Part shown: positions 38,043 to 46,745 of the stretch, one piece after another
Position numbering within the stretch: position 1 is the stretch's first letter
Layout of the letters: every line of letters begins with the position of its first letter
Assembly (NCBI RefSeq): GCF_038008325.1
Contig: NZ_JBBOYW010000001.1
Span: forward strand, 1,974,001-2,038,000
Direction of reading: 5' to 3'
DNA from: Lysinibacillus sp. FSL K6-0232
GTDB lineage: Bacteria; Bacillota; Bacilli; Bacillales_A; Planococcaceae
DNA length: 64,000 bases
Notes under the pieces: generated by a model
What the model saw: only the letters and a program-made list of their open reading frames with translations
What the model was told of the DNA's origin: nothing
Databases searched by the model: none
Made by a program: the position numbers and the translations under genes

Positions 38043-38495
38043 ATGAATGAACAATATGTAGTAACGTATCATGATTTACAAATTGGAAAAGAGCGAATTC
38101 ATTATTTCGACTCAAAAGAAGAAGCTAAAGATTTCTTTGAAAATATCATAACAGATGACAACTGTATTTCAGAATTTTTGATGACTAAAGAGGAATACGA
38201 ACGTGTGTTAGATTTTATAGAAATGGATGATTCGGAGGAAGACGATGTTGAAGGAGACTATGAAGCAGCTAAGTTCGAAAAGTACGATAGGGTTGAATTG
38301 AATGCAGACTTGGATGATCTTGATTTATTAGAAGGTGAATCTGGAATGATAATGAGTGGTTTACTGAAAAATGGCTGCTATGCAGTTTCGTTTGATTTTG
38401 ATGATGTTGATGAGGATACCCTTCATGATTGTAATGGTTTAGTCCCAAATGGTAAAGGTTTGTATATAGCTGAAGAATACTTGAGAAAAATTTAA
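38043..38495 (+). CDS. Acidic hypothetical protein
   Basis: 150 residues, very acidic in the middle (EMDDSEEDDVEGDYEAAKF). The N-terminal part QYVVTYHDLQIGKERIHYFDSKEEAKDFF looks like a small alpha/beta fold, and the C-terminal part (GESGMIMSGLLKNGCYAVSFDFD) like a small beta-barrel. Such acidic proteins in islands can mimic DNA, but no known anti-restriction family is recognisable. Confidence 0.65.
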   Translation: MNEQYVVTYHDLQIGKERIHYFDSKEEAKDFFENIITDDNCISEFLMTKEEYERVLDFIEMDDSEEDDVEGDYEAAKFEKYDRVELNADLDDLDLLEGESGMIMSGLLKNGCYAVSFDFDDVDEDTLHDCNGLVPNGKGLYIAEEYLRKI

Positions 38496-38582
38496 GCTAT
38501 TCCTATTATTTGGATTTAGCAAAAAGGAATTTGTTTGAAGAGGATATACCAGAGTTTTAAGTGAGTTAAAAGATTAAGGGAG

Positions 38583-39170
38583 TTGTTTATTATAGATGTT
38601 CTAGAGTGGATGAATGATAATAATGGTACAATAATGGCTCTCTTAACACTTGTGTATGTTGGTGCCACTATTCTAATTTTAAAAGCCAACAAGGATATGG
38701 TAAAAGAGAGTGTAAAACTCAGAGAAGCTGAGTCTAGACCATATGTTATAGCTTATTTAGAGGAGAGAAGTACAGGAAGTGTATTTTTAACAATAGAAAA
38801 TATAGGGAAATCAATAGCAGACAATGTTAAAATTTCCTCAAATCGAAAGATTGAATATCCAGAGTTCTATCATATTTCTGACAGTTACATTTTTAGAAAT
38901 CCTTTTATGTTGGCACCAAATCAAAAAATTGACTTCTTTATTCATCAAACTACATCAGGAAGTGTGAAAGTTAAAAAAGATTCAAATGGATTGTATCCAA
39001 TATATTTGCTTAATATCAGTTATGAAAGCGACAATAATAGATACGAAGAAAAGAACGTAATTGATTTAAATATTGTAAAACATAGAGTATATGAGGAGAA
39101 TAAAGATAGAATTAAATACATCGTTGAAGAATTAAAGGATATTAAAGTTCTTTTGAAAAATAAAACCTAA
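38583..39170 (+). CDS. Single-pass membrane protein, unknown
   Basis: About 190 residues. An N-terminal membrane helix (TIMALLTLVYVGATILIL near 15-33) is followed by a beta-sandwich-like soluble domain (SRPYVIAYLEERSTGSVFLTIENIGKS) and a charged C-terminal helix. The start is unclear: TTG 38583 directly abuts AAGGGAG, ATT 38589 is better spaced, and ATG 38610 has no clear ribosome binding site. No family recognised. Confidence 0.6.
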   Translation: MFIIDVLEWMNDNNGTIMALLTLVYVGATILILKANKDMVKESVKLREAESRPYVIAYLEERSTGSVFLTIENIGKSIADNVKISSNRKIEYPEFYHISDSYIFRNPFMLAPNQKIDFFIHQTTSGSVKVKKDSNGLYPIYLLNISYESDNNRYEEKNVIDLNIVKHRVYEENKDRIKYIVEELKDIKVLLKNKT

Positions 39171-39194
39171 ATTATTATTTAAATGGGAATTACC

Positions 39195-39323
39195 ATGACT
39201 AATACTGATCAATAGAAAGAAACTGAAACAAAATTACCTAAATGAAAATGTAGTGAGTGTGATTTTGAGTTCTATGGAATTTCTATCGTATGTCCATCAT
39301 GTCATGGGAATGGTAGATGTTGA
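39195..39323 (+). pseudogene. Zinc-ribbon miniprotein with two in-frame stops
   Basis: One frame from ATG 39195 gives MTNTDQ, TAG, KETETKLPK, TGA, then KCSECDFEFYGISIVCPSCHG and NGRC, ending at TGA 39321-39323. The two CxxC pairs make a zinc ribbon, and the charged linker looks natural. No frameshift is needed, only passage through two stop codons. Decay is the simplest explanation; readthrough is the alternative. Confidence 0.5.
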
Positions 39324-39369
39324 GAAATTAGAAGTTAACAAACTTAAGTTTAGTTAGGACTAAAAAAGT

Positions 39370-39978
39370 ATGAATAAAAAAATTAAAGTGTTGTCATTAT
39401 TCTTAATTCTTGGACTAAGTGCATGTAGTGATACTGAGAAAGTTCAAGATTCAGAAGTTAGTGAAAAACAAGAATCTATTTCTTTAGATGTCCAAAAGGA
39501 AGAGAAAAAAGAAATAAAAGCTGAAACGAGTATTTCAAACAATTTTTCTGTTGAAGAGCAAGAATATTACAATGAATATATTAATCGAATGATTAGCATC
39601 GAAAAATCTATAGATGCACTTGGAAATAACGTTGCTGAAATGATTGATTCAATTGGTGTTGAAATATATGAAAATAAAGAAGCAATCACTCGATTGAAAG
39701 AATCTAAAGATGCTTTTTCAGATGTTGCTGTACTTTTAGAAACCAATGAAACTACAGAACAACTCGAGGACTATCATAATGCAATGTTTATTACTGCATT
39801 ATCTTATTCAAAAGCAATGTCGGACATTGTTGATGCTTTAGAAAGCAGAAATATAGAAATGTTTAGAAGTGGTGTACAATCTTATAGGGATGCAAAATCA
39901 AATTTAGAGGTTGCAGTTTCTATGCGAGAGGAAGCTACGAAAGGTATGTTCTTTTTAAAAATAGAAGATAGTCAATAA
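39370..39978 (+). CDS. Lipoprotein of element B
   Basis: 202 residues with a lipoprotein signal ending LSAC (Cys at about 19). A Glu/Lys-rich linker and a helical domain (about 55-200) follow, without recognisable motifs. It could be a surface cargo protein, such as a receptor-masking or exclusion factor; this is inference from position in a mobile island. It converges on the XRE repressor gene with a shared terminator. Confidence 0.7.
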   Translation: MNKKIKVLSLFLILGLSACSDTEKVQDSEVSEKQESISLDVQKEEKKEIKAETSISNNFSVEEQEYYNEYINRMISIEKSIDALGNNVAEMIDSIGVEIYENKEAITRLKESKDAFSDVAVLLETNETTEQLEDYHNAMFITALSYSKAMSDIVDALESRNIEMFRSGVQSYRDAKSNLEVAVSMREEATKGMFFLKIEDSQ

Positions 39979-40052
39979 TTTGAGCTATTTATAAAAAAAT
40001 AACTTACAATGAAACTCTGAAATTATTTCTGAAATAAAATTGTGAATGTTAA

Positions 40053-40098
40053 ACAGGCTGAAAGAAGTTGGGAAAACCTTCTGCTCAGCCTGTTTTTA
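40053..40098. terminator. Bidirectional terminator between lipoprotein and repressor genes
   Basis: AACAGGCTGA pairs with TCAGCCTGTT, with inner AGAAG/CTTCT pairs, followed by TTTT. Confidence 0.8.
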
Positions 40099-40121
40099 AT
40101 TATAAGAGAGGGGTACTAGCA

Positions 40122-40478
40122 TCAGTGGAATTTTTTCTTAGCTAATTGTTTGGCTAATAGCAACGAATTCTCTAATGATGCGATTAATAATTCTTTATCT
40201 TCCTCATCTAGTTCATTTAAGATTTCCAGCAGTTTTTTGTCAGCATCACTCTTGTCGTTAGCTTCCAAGGTAAAATAATTTTTTTGACCACTACGTCCTA
40301 AAAGATAATCAGTCGATACATTAAAGTGATCGGCTACCCTTTCTAAGTTTTCTGCCTTAGGAGAAGAATTGTCCCAACGACGTATTTGACCATTAGAGAT
40401 TCCTATTCTTCTTTCAACTTCTGCAAAATTAGTGCTTTTTTCATCACAAAGATTTTTGATTCGATTAACTAAACTCAT
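40122..40478 (-). CDS. XRE-family repressor of element B
   Basis: 118 residues. The N-terminal XRE helix-turn-helix (about 1-62) reads NFAEVERRIGISNGQIRRWDNSSP and VADHFNVSTDYLLGR. The rest is a charged helical tail likely used for dimerisation or for sensing an inducer protein. It is divergent from the early gene at 40811 and faces paired operators around a strong promoter. This mirrors the Stl-type master repressor of phage-inducible islands. It has no RecA-sensitive peptidase domain, so induction by a phage protein is more likely than by SOS cleavage. Confidence 0.85.
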   Translation of the reverse strand: MSLVNRIKNLCDEKSTNFAEVERRIGISNGQIRRWDNSSPKAENLERVADHFNVSTDYLLGRSGQKNYFTLEANDKSDADKKLLEILNELDEEDKELLIASLENSLLLAKQLAKKKFH

Positions 40479-40514
40479 TTATATCAACCTTTCTAGAGCT
40501 TACAAAAGACAGAA

Positions 40515-40566
40515 ATAGCTTTTTTGCTATATTTATATTGACAGATAGCTTTTATGCTAGTAAACT
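40515..40566 (+). promoter_or_regulatory. Early promoter with two repressor operators
   Basis: TTGACA (40538-40543) and TAAACT (40561-40566), spacer 17 bp, drive the rightward early genes. Operator-like inverted repeats ATAGC-N6-GCTAT (40515-40530) and ATAGC-N6-GCTAG (40545-40560) lie 30 bp apart, one just upstream of the -35 and one filling the spacer. Binding of the XRE protein to both would block the promoter. Further TAGC-rich words occur downstream to about 40750. Confidence 0.75.
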
Positions 40567-41518
40567 GTGTTTATAAGCTAACTTAATTGCTAAAAATATG
40601 TATAAAGAATATGACCTAATATAATACATTTTGACGTTGGGGAACGGACTAAATGCAATGTTTCAGGCTTTTTTAAAGTCTTATTTAGCTATGTCTATAT
40701 AATAGCATTTAAGTTATTATTGGTCAAATGATTTTAGCGAAGTAGCTAATTTGTATTGTCGTAAATTTTAATCATTACTATCAAATAACGCACAAAAAAG
40801 GAGAGTTTATATGAGCAGTCAATATAGCGTTTTACATCCTAAGTATCGAGGGACTAAAAAACTTAATGTTTTGGTATCAGCGCAAATTTTAGTTGAGTCT
40901 GACTTCACGGAATATAAGAGAAATAAATTATTAAATCGTAATGCGTATATAAAATATGGAGATCAGTTTAATAGGTTAATGGTACAGCTAGATGGGGAGG
41001 AAACCTTATTAGAGGTTAAAGAAGTTACTTATTTAGTGCCAAAAAATAATTATAATATCGGAGTTATTGATGTGTTACTTGCATTTGACGTATTTGCAAA
41101 TAGTGCCGAAGAAGCTGCTGAAAAGATGAGAAGAACCTTAGAAGGGGATATACCAATCAATAACTTTACATTAATCGATGCTGATACATCAAGAATGGGT
41201 TTTGATTGTGAAGTCTTATCGTATCAATTTTATGAAGAGTATCTAATTAAGGAGATCACTCACTATGATGAAGCACCAAAAAAATATGAGCAACTTGCTT
41301 CATTAAAAGTAATTGTGAAGGGTGATATACCTGAAGTACCAGAATGTTTTGGGAAGTGGGGTGTTCCGTACATGTGTATTGCATAATAAAAGTGCAGACT
41401 AGTGCAGCGAATTTGTACAGAGTCTAGCACTTTTTTAGTGCAAAAAAATAGACTTGCCAGCCACCCCAAGTCACTCTACTGTTAAAGTGTCGAATTTTAC
41501 CAGTGGAGGTTTGAAAGG

Positions 41519-42949
41519 ATGCTAGCAATGTCTGAAGTTAATTGTATCAAAACATTACGAAATGAAAAAGGATTATCGATTACTGAAATCGCCAATACAA
41601 TGCAAGTCAATTGGCGTACTGCCAAGAAATACGGTGATGGGGATCAGTTGCCGCAGGAGAAAACTCACCTGAAAAAAGGCATGATGTACGACGAAAAATG
41701 GGGAGAAATCGTAGTTGATTGGTTAGAAGAGGATTTAAAACTAAAGAAAAAATTACGCCGTACAAACAAGAAAATGCTTGAGGATCTAGTAAAGATGGGA
41801 TTCAAAGGTTCTTACAGAACGCTTTGTAATTTTATTCAAGAATGGAAAGCAACAGAAGAAGAGGAAGCAGATAAAGGGCATGAACGTTTAAATCATCCAG
41901 GAGGAGAAGCACAGGTAGACTTCGGTGTAATGGAGGCTGTTCAAGATGGGGAAATTATTGATGTTCACGCATTAGTCATGTCATTCCCTGCAAGTAATAC
42001 AGCATTTGCGGTGCCGATGCCTGGTGAAAACTTAGAATGTTTTTTAGGTGGACTTCAAATGTTGTTTAAACAGGCTGGTGGTATTCCTTTGAGCATTCGA
42101 ATTGATAACCTAACACCTGCGGTGAAAAAAGTAAGAAAAGGAGATTCAGAGGCCCAATTAACCGAAGCCTTCCGACATTTCCAACAATATTACGGCTTTA
42201 AAGTGCAAGTGTGTAACCCACGCAAAGGAAATGAAAAAGGTCATGTAGAAAGAAAGGTTGGCTATGTACGCTATAATTTCTTTAGCTTGCCACCTGTCAT
42301 TAAAGACCTTGAGGATTTAGGAAATCAATTAGAACAGCAGTTAGCAAATGATCGTCAACGAATTCATTATAAAAAGGAAGTACTGATTGATGAGCTATGG
42401 CAGCTTGAACAAAAGCAATTGATCAAATTACCTGAAGAACCATATCCGATATTTAAGCAGTTTCTGATAAAGTTTAATAAGTATAATGAATTCAAGCTTG
42501 ATGGACATTTGATTCATGTACCAAGAGCAAGGAACTACGTCCAACTTTCTTGTGTGACATATTGGGATTCGTATAAAGTCATCACAAATGACGGTGAAAT
42601 TCTATTATCTGATGCCCGTCCTTATATGAGAAAACGCCGTTTTATTCCTTGGAAGGAGATTTTAAAAGATTGGTTGAAAAAACCACGTGTTGTAGGGCAT
42701 TCTCGTTATTCAAACTATTTACCAGCGCGTATTAAAGAGTATTTAACAGTGCCTTCGCTTGCCTTAAGAAAACAACGGATTAATGAATTACTGACGCTTT
42801 TACTCACACATGATATGAATGACATTGATCAAAACTTTTATAGTTATATTGGACGTGAGGTAGAAGAGACAGAACACCCTTACGGTGTGAATTGGACAGA
42901 ATATGATGCCTTATCGCCAAAAGGAACGGAGGCGTTGAATCATGAATGA
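41519..42949 (+). CDS. istA: IS21 transposase IstA
   Basis: 476 residues. An N-terminal helix-turn-helix (ITEIANTMQVNWRTAKKY) precedes a DDE integrase core with EAQVDFGVMEA (first Asp), IRIDNLTPAV (second Asp) and RKGNEKGHVERKVGYVR (Glu). The C-terminus holds a conserved W/K-rich domain. The length is normal. The stop overlaps istB by 8 bp. The transposase appears intact. Confidence 0.95.
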   Translation: MLAMSEVNCIKTLRNEKGLSITEIANTMQVNWRTAKKYGDGDQLPQEKTHLKKGMMYDEKWGEIVVDWLEEDLKLKKKLRRTNKKMLEDLVKMGFKGSYRTLCNFIQEWKATEEEEADKGHERLNHPGGEAQVDFGVMEAVQDGEIIDVHALVMSFPASNTAFAVPMPGENLECFLGGLQMLFKQAGGIPLSIRIDNLTPAVKKVRKGDSEAQLTEAFRHFQQYYGFKVQVCNPRKGNEKGHVERKVGYVRYNFFSLPPVIKDLEDLGNQLEQQLANDRQRIHYKKEVLIDELWQLEQKQLIKLPEEPYPIFKQFLIKFNKYNEFKLDGHLIHVPRARNYVQLSCVTYWDSYKVITNDGEILLSDARPYMRKRRFIPWKEILKDWLKKPRVVGHSRYSNYLPARIKEYLTVPSLALRKQRINELLTLLLTHDMNDIDQNFYSYIGREVEETEHPYGVNWTEYDALSPKGTEALNHE

Positions 42950-43664
42950 AGCGATTTTAACGCTCTGTAAGCAATTGAGATTGGCTTATGTGGCAGAAGC
43001 CATTAAAGTGGTACCTTTTACCGATCCAGAAGAATATATTTATCAAATTTTATTAAAAGAGCAGCTTGGCAGAGAACAAGCAAAAATAGCGCGTAATTTG
43101 AAGCAGGCACGTTTTATCGATACGAAGACGCTTGAAAGTTACCAGTGGCATAAAGATATTTGTTTACCTAGCCATTTAACAAAAGATGAATTAGAGCGAC
43201 TAGATTTCATTCGAAGAAAAGAGAATATCATTTTAGTTGGAGCACCTGGAACAGGTAAAACTCATTTAGCTTCTGCACTTGGACGAAAAGCTTGTGAACA
43301 AGGATTTGAAGTGCGTTTTTATCGCGTTTCACATTTGGTTGAAGAATTAGAGCAAGCACTCCTTGTAGGGAAATTAAAGCAATTTAGAAGTAAATTAGAG
43401 AAAGTTGATTTAATGATTTTAGATGAAATGGGTTATTTGCCTTTTGGTAAAGAAGGAGCAGAATTACTGTTTCAAATTATTTCAGAGTTCTATGAACAAA
43501 AGAGCTTGATTATCACATCAAATTTAGAATTTAGTCAGTGGAACCGCATTTTCTCGGATTCACGTTTAACGGCAGCTCTGGTGGATCGTTTGATTCACCA
43601 CGCCCATATTATTTCATACACGGGTCAGAGCTTCCGTTTAACCAATGCGTTGTCGAGAAAATAG
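42942..43664 (+). CDS. istB: IS21 helper ATPase IstB
   Basis: 240-residue AAA+ ATPase related to DnaC, which regulates target selection by IstA. Walker A is GAPGTGKTHLA near 102-112, Walker B is LMILDEMGYLPF, and RLTAALVDRLIHHAHI gives the arginine-finger region. GGAACGGAGG precedes the start inside istA. It is intact, so the insertion sequence may be active. Confidence 0.95.
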   Translation: MNEAILTLCKQLRLAYVAEAIKVVPFTDPEEYIYQILLKEQLGREQAKIARNLKQARFIDTKTLESYQWHKDICLPSHLTKDELERLDFIRRKENIILVGAPGTGKTHLASALGRKACEQGFEVRFYRVSHLVEELEQALLVGKLKQFRSKLEKVDLMILDEMGYLPFGKEGAELLFQIISEFYEQKSLIITSNLEFSQWNRIFSDSRLTAALVDRLIHHAHIISYTGQSFRLTNALSRK

Positions 43665-44063
43665 AGAAAATATTGGGTGGCAATGCTCTGTATTTTTCGT
43701 TGCAATTCTCTGCACTTTTCTCTTGCAAAATACAGTACAAATCGGATGACTTATCAAATGATTATATTTACAAGTTTGAAGGCATTAATTTGACAATTAA
43801 CGGCATAAAAAATATTGATTATGGACTAATTCCAGTATCCTTTAAAGTGTTAGAGAAAAGTTTAGCTGAATTTAACTTAGCTTTCAATTTTCGTGTATAC
43901 GGCTATAGTGCTGATCATGCAAGCGACTTATTTGAAAGTATTTTCACTCCTGATAACACTACAATTAGTGGTTTTACATTTATTGATGATGAAAATTTTA
44001 TTACAACAGAATTTGAAGTAATCGAAATTATCGACACAGTAGTAGAAGAGGTTGCAGAAGAAT

Positions 44064-44201
44064 ATGGACAATAGACTTGAAGATATCGAACAATGTTACT
44101 CTAGTTTTTTGGATACAGAAACTAAAGAAGAATTTGAAAAGGCTATAAGCGACTTATACAGCGAGTTGCGATCACTGGATGCTTATAACCTTCTCGTTTA
44201 A
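44064..44201 (+). CDS. 45-residue acidic protein
   Basis: ATG 44064 overlaps the stop of the split gene by 11 bp in another frame and encodes MDNRLEDIEQCYSSFLDTET followed by a helical KEEFEKAISDLYSELRSLDAYNLLV. The helical pattern and translational coupling support a real small protein. No homologue is recognised. The shared 29-nt motif lies 18 nt after its stop. Confidence 0.5.
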   Translation: MDNRLEDIEQCYSSFLDTETKEEFEKAISDLYSELRSLDAYNLLV

Positions 44202-44218
44202 ATTAAATTTTTCTTCCC

Positions 44219-44247
44219 CACCGTCTACCAAACGAAAGAAGAATAGT
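44219..44247. repeat. 29-nt motif shared with element A, copy B
   Basis: Identical to 23734-23762 while the flanks differ. A GC-rich hairpin GAGGGGT-TAAC-ACCCCTC (44261-44278) lies 13 nt downstream, where element A has a comparable G-run/C-run structure. The rest of the gap to 44527 has no gene. Confidence 0.7.
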
Positions 44248-44527
44248 TGCACATAACAATGAGGGGTTAACACCCCTCTCCTATCTAGTATAGTATCACA
44301 ATCCATTACTTTATGCAAAAAAAGGTAGAGTTAAAAAAATTTGACCTCCACTAGCTACTTACTAAAATTACTATTATTATCTGGTTGAGTATAAGATTAG
44401 CAAATAAATATATGTACTTAGTTTTAGGGTTGATGTAAAAAAGTTTATAGGCTCGACTGTCAGTTTCTAAAATTTTGCAATATCATATTTTATAGGCATA
44501 AAATCTTTAGAAGGAGAGGGAGGAAAT

Positions 44528-46087
44528 ATAGTAAAAAAATTCAAAAGTAATACTTATTTAACTGATGTCATCACAACCAAAGAAATTAATCAATGGAAAG
44601 GAAATGTAATAATTGATGCAGGTACTGGGACAGCTAAAACAAGTTTAATTTTAGATAAGTTAGCGCACATATGCTTAGATCCATTTAAAACAATATTGAT
44701 TTTATCTAGTCGTGATGCATTGACAAAAGAAATAAGGAAGAAAGTAGATGACGGAGTGTTATTTAATGTCACTGTCAACTCCTACCAACATATTGAGTCG
44801 TGTATCAAAAATAAGGTTACTGACTTGAGTCCGATTTTTGCGAATAAATATGATTATATTGTTTTGGATGAATGCCAACACTTTACCGAGGGGATCAGCA
44901 AATACACTGATTTAAGTTTTAAGTGGATTATGCAACATTCTGCACAGAAGATATTTATGAGTGCTACAGCCAAAACTTTATTCAAATACTTAATAGATGA
45001 AAGGGAGGTAATTTTAGATAACTATTACTACATTCCAAAGTCATACGACTATGTAGATGACATTTACTTTTTTAATAAGAAAGTTGACATAGAATACATA
45101 GTCGATGATTTGATGCGAAACACAAACGATAAAATAATAGTATTTATTAATTCACTGGATCAATGTAAAAAACTTTATTTTAAATATGAAGATGATGCCG
45201 TATTTTATTGCTCTAAATTTAGTAAAGATAAAGAGGCGCTAGGTATTTTAAACAGTCAATCTTATAAAATAGACGATGAAACATTTCCTTCAAGATTGCT
45301 AATCTCAACCACAGCGTTAGATGTAGGTATAACACTTAAAGACTATTCAATAAAACATATAGTAGCCTCAATTTTCAATCATAATCAACTAGCTCAATGT
45401 CTAGGAAGAAAAAGGAAAATAACTAAATCGGACAAGCAATACATAAAAGGTTTAAATGACACTTGTACATATTATATTAGGAAATTTAACAGACGTGAGA
45501 TGAATCTAATTGATAAATCTAAAGATTTGAAGGAAATGGATTTATTTCAATTCAATTATAACCAATACGTTATTAAATATGGCTCAAATCGAGAACACAT
45601 CAATAAATACATATTTTACGACTTTGATAAAAAGAAATGGGAATTAAATGAACTAGGTTACATGACAGTAAAACAGTTACAAATGGATTTGTTTGATATG
45701 AAAGAGAAGGTGATTGGGATAGATAGAAATAAAAACGAAGTTAAAGGTATAGGTTATAAACGTTTTGTGATTGATAAATTAAAACTTCCTGTTGAAAAGG
45801 TGAAGGAATATGAACTTATCAAACAGGAAACGCAAGAACATTCATTGAAGGATTATCTTGAATCTGTTGTTGGTGAAAGGTTAATGAAAGAGCAGCAAGC
45901 TAAATTAAAAGAAGTATTTAAAAAGAACGGTTTGAATGCTCGTACACTAGGTATAAATACATTAAATGGGAATTTGAAAGACCGAAAATTACCTTATAGC
46001 ATCCTTTCAAAAAGAAGTGATAAATGGTTGGATGGTAAAACTATAACTATACGATATTGGGAAATAGTTAATAACATAGAACACTAA
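44528..46087 (+). CDS. SF2 helicase-like protein, probable ATA start
   Basis: The frame is open from 44471 to 46087 with no ATG, GTG or TTG before the first helicase motif. GGGAGG lies 4-5 nt before ATA 44528, giving 519 residues. Motif I is GTGTAKTS (32-39), motif II DECQ in VLDECQHF, motif III MSATAKT, and motif VI QCLGRKRK, with LDVGITLKDYSIKHIV before it. The C-terminal third is basic and unassigned. It is likely a replication or origin-melting helicase for the element. A start at TTG 44696 would remove motif I and is unlikely. Confidence 0.75.
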   Translation: MVKKFKSNTYLTDVITTKEINQWKGNVIIDAGTGTAKTSLILDKLAHICLDPFKTILILSSRDALTKEIRKKVDDGVLFNVTVNSYQHIESCIKNKVTDLSPIFANKYDYIVLDECQHFTEGISKYTDLSFKWIMQHSAQKIFMSATAKTLFKYLIDEREVILDNYYYIPKSYDYVDDIYFFNKKVDIEYIVDDLMRNTNDKIIVFINSLDQCKKLYFKYEDDAVFYCSKFSKDKEALGILNSQSYKIDDETFPSRLLISTTALDVGITLKDYSIKHIVASIFNHNQLAQCLGRKRKITKSDKQYIKGLNDTCTYYIRKFNRREMNLIDKSKDLKEMDLFQFNYNQYVIKYGSNREHINKYIFYDFDKKKWELNELGYMTVKQLQMDLFDMKEKVIGIDRNKNEVKGIGYKRFVIDKLKLPVEKVKEYELIKQETQEHSLKDYLESVVGERLMKEQQAKLKEVFKKNGLNARTLGINTLNGNLKDRKLPYSILSKRSDKWLDGKTITIRYWEIVNNIEH

Positions 46088-46147
46088 ATCCTCGTCAAAA
46101 CATACATTTTTCTATTATATAGATAATTACATAATTTGACGAGGATT
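46087..46147. repeat. Long-range inverted repeat after the helicase gene
   Basis: Perfect 13-bp arms at 46087-46099 (AATCCTCGTCAAA) and 46135-46147, loop 35 nt, no U-run after. It may stabilise the mRNA end or serve as a protein-binding site. Confidence 0.6.
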
Positions 46148-46361
46148 ATAGCAAGAGAAAATACATAAAAGTAATACGACTGTTCAATTTTAGAATGTGA
46201 ACGAATAGTGAGCATTTTAAAATTGATAAAGGCGAAGGCAATAGTTTTTAGTTATTAGAATCACTTCGATTTGCTGAAAGCGAATTGTTAGTGATACTTA
46301 CTACTCAAAAGTGTTGACTATTCTTTACCTCATTAAATAAAAAAATACATAAAATAAAAGG

Positions 46362-46592
46362 ATGATTACATGGAACAATCAGAAAACAAAGGTATACATA
46401 TTCGCACTATTCAAGCATCAAAGACCGAATAAGTATCACGATATTAATGTGATTGGTTGTTGTGCAAATAAGGAATGTCAGCACGAAATAACTAGAGAAG
46501 ATGAATACCTTATTGATGGGTATAATTTATATTGTGATTCAATTTGTTATGCAAAGTACATGTTAGGTATCGGTGTTATTAAAACACATTAA
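46362..46592 (+). CDS. Small zinc-finger protein with frame change
   Basis: The C-terminal part CCANKECQHEITREDEYLIDG and YCDSICYAKYMLG is a Cys4 zinc-finger typical of phage accessory proteins. The best-placed start, ATG 46370 (AAGG 9 nt upstream), opens a different frame, MEQSENKGIHIRTIQASKTE, that stops at TAA and would continue by a +1 shift (GAA-T-AAG) into KYHDINVIGCC. The alternative start ATG 46362 is in frame but directly abuts the Shine-Dalgarno. The gene is either shifted by mutation or recoded. Confidence 0.5.
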   Translation: MITWNNQKTKVYIFALFKHQRPNKYHDINVIGCCANKECQHEITREDEYLIDGYNLYCDSICYAKYMLGIGVIKTH

Positions 46593-46604
46593 ATGACATT
46601 GAAA

Positions 46605-46642
46605 AGAGGTTATTCTTTATGGATAGCTTCTTTTTTTGTTTA
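46605..46642 (+). terminator. Terminator after the zinc-finger gene
   Basis: AGAGGTTAT and ATAGCTTCT pair with two G-U pairs, followed by seven T residues. Confidence 0.6.
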
Positions 46643-46745
46643 CTTTTTAGATAAAACAATTGTAACACGCACATTAAAATAATTCTCCCCTTTAATGTAT
46701 TTAATTGGTATAATTGTACTATTAATGTATGAGGGGGAGAATTAA

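Larger units (their letters stand above)
41373..43734 (+). mobile_element. IS21-family insertion sequence
   Basis: 2,362 bp bounded by TG...CA ends with related subterminal words (AAAGTGCAGA at the left, the inverse near 43709 at the right). A 5-bp target duplication GTACA lies at 41368-41372 and 43735-43739. It carries istA and istB with overlapping ends. The exact in-frame match of the interrupted gene on both sides confirms the boundaries. Confidence 0.92.
40811..44074 (+). pseudogene. Early gene of element B, split by IS21
   Basis: The two halves, 40811-41372 and 43740-44074, join in frame after removal of the insertion sequence and one copy of the GTACA duplication, giving 298 residues (...GKWGVPYKSDDLSNDY...). 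Both halves contain a similar domain: LLAFDVFANSAEEAAEKM...FTLIDAD in the first and FNFRVYGYSADHASDLF...FTFIDDE in the second. So the intact protein had two copies of one domain. No family is recognised. As the first gene behind the repressor it may have been an early regulator or replication factor. Confidence 0.85.

Noticed and set aside
43538-43739. N-terminal part of the frame that reaches 44074
   Set aside because: It overlaps istB and the IS21 end in another frame; only the part from 43740 belongs to the split gene.
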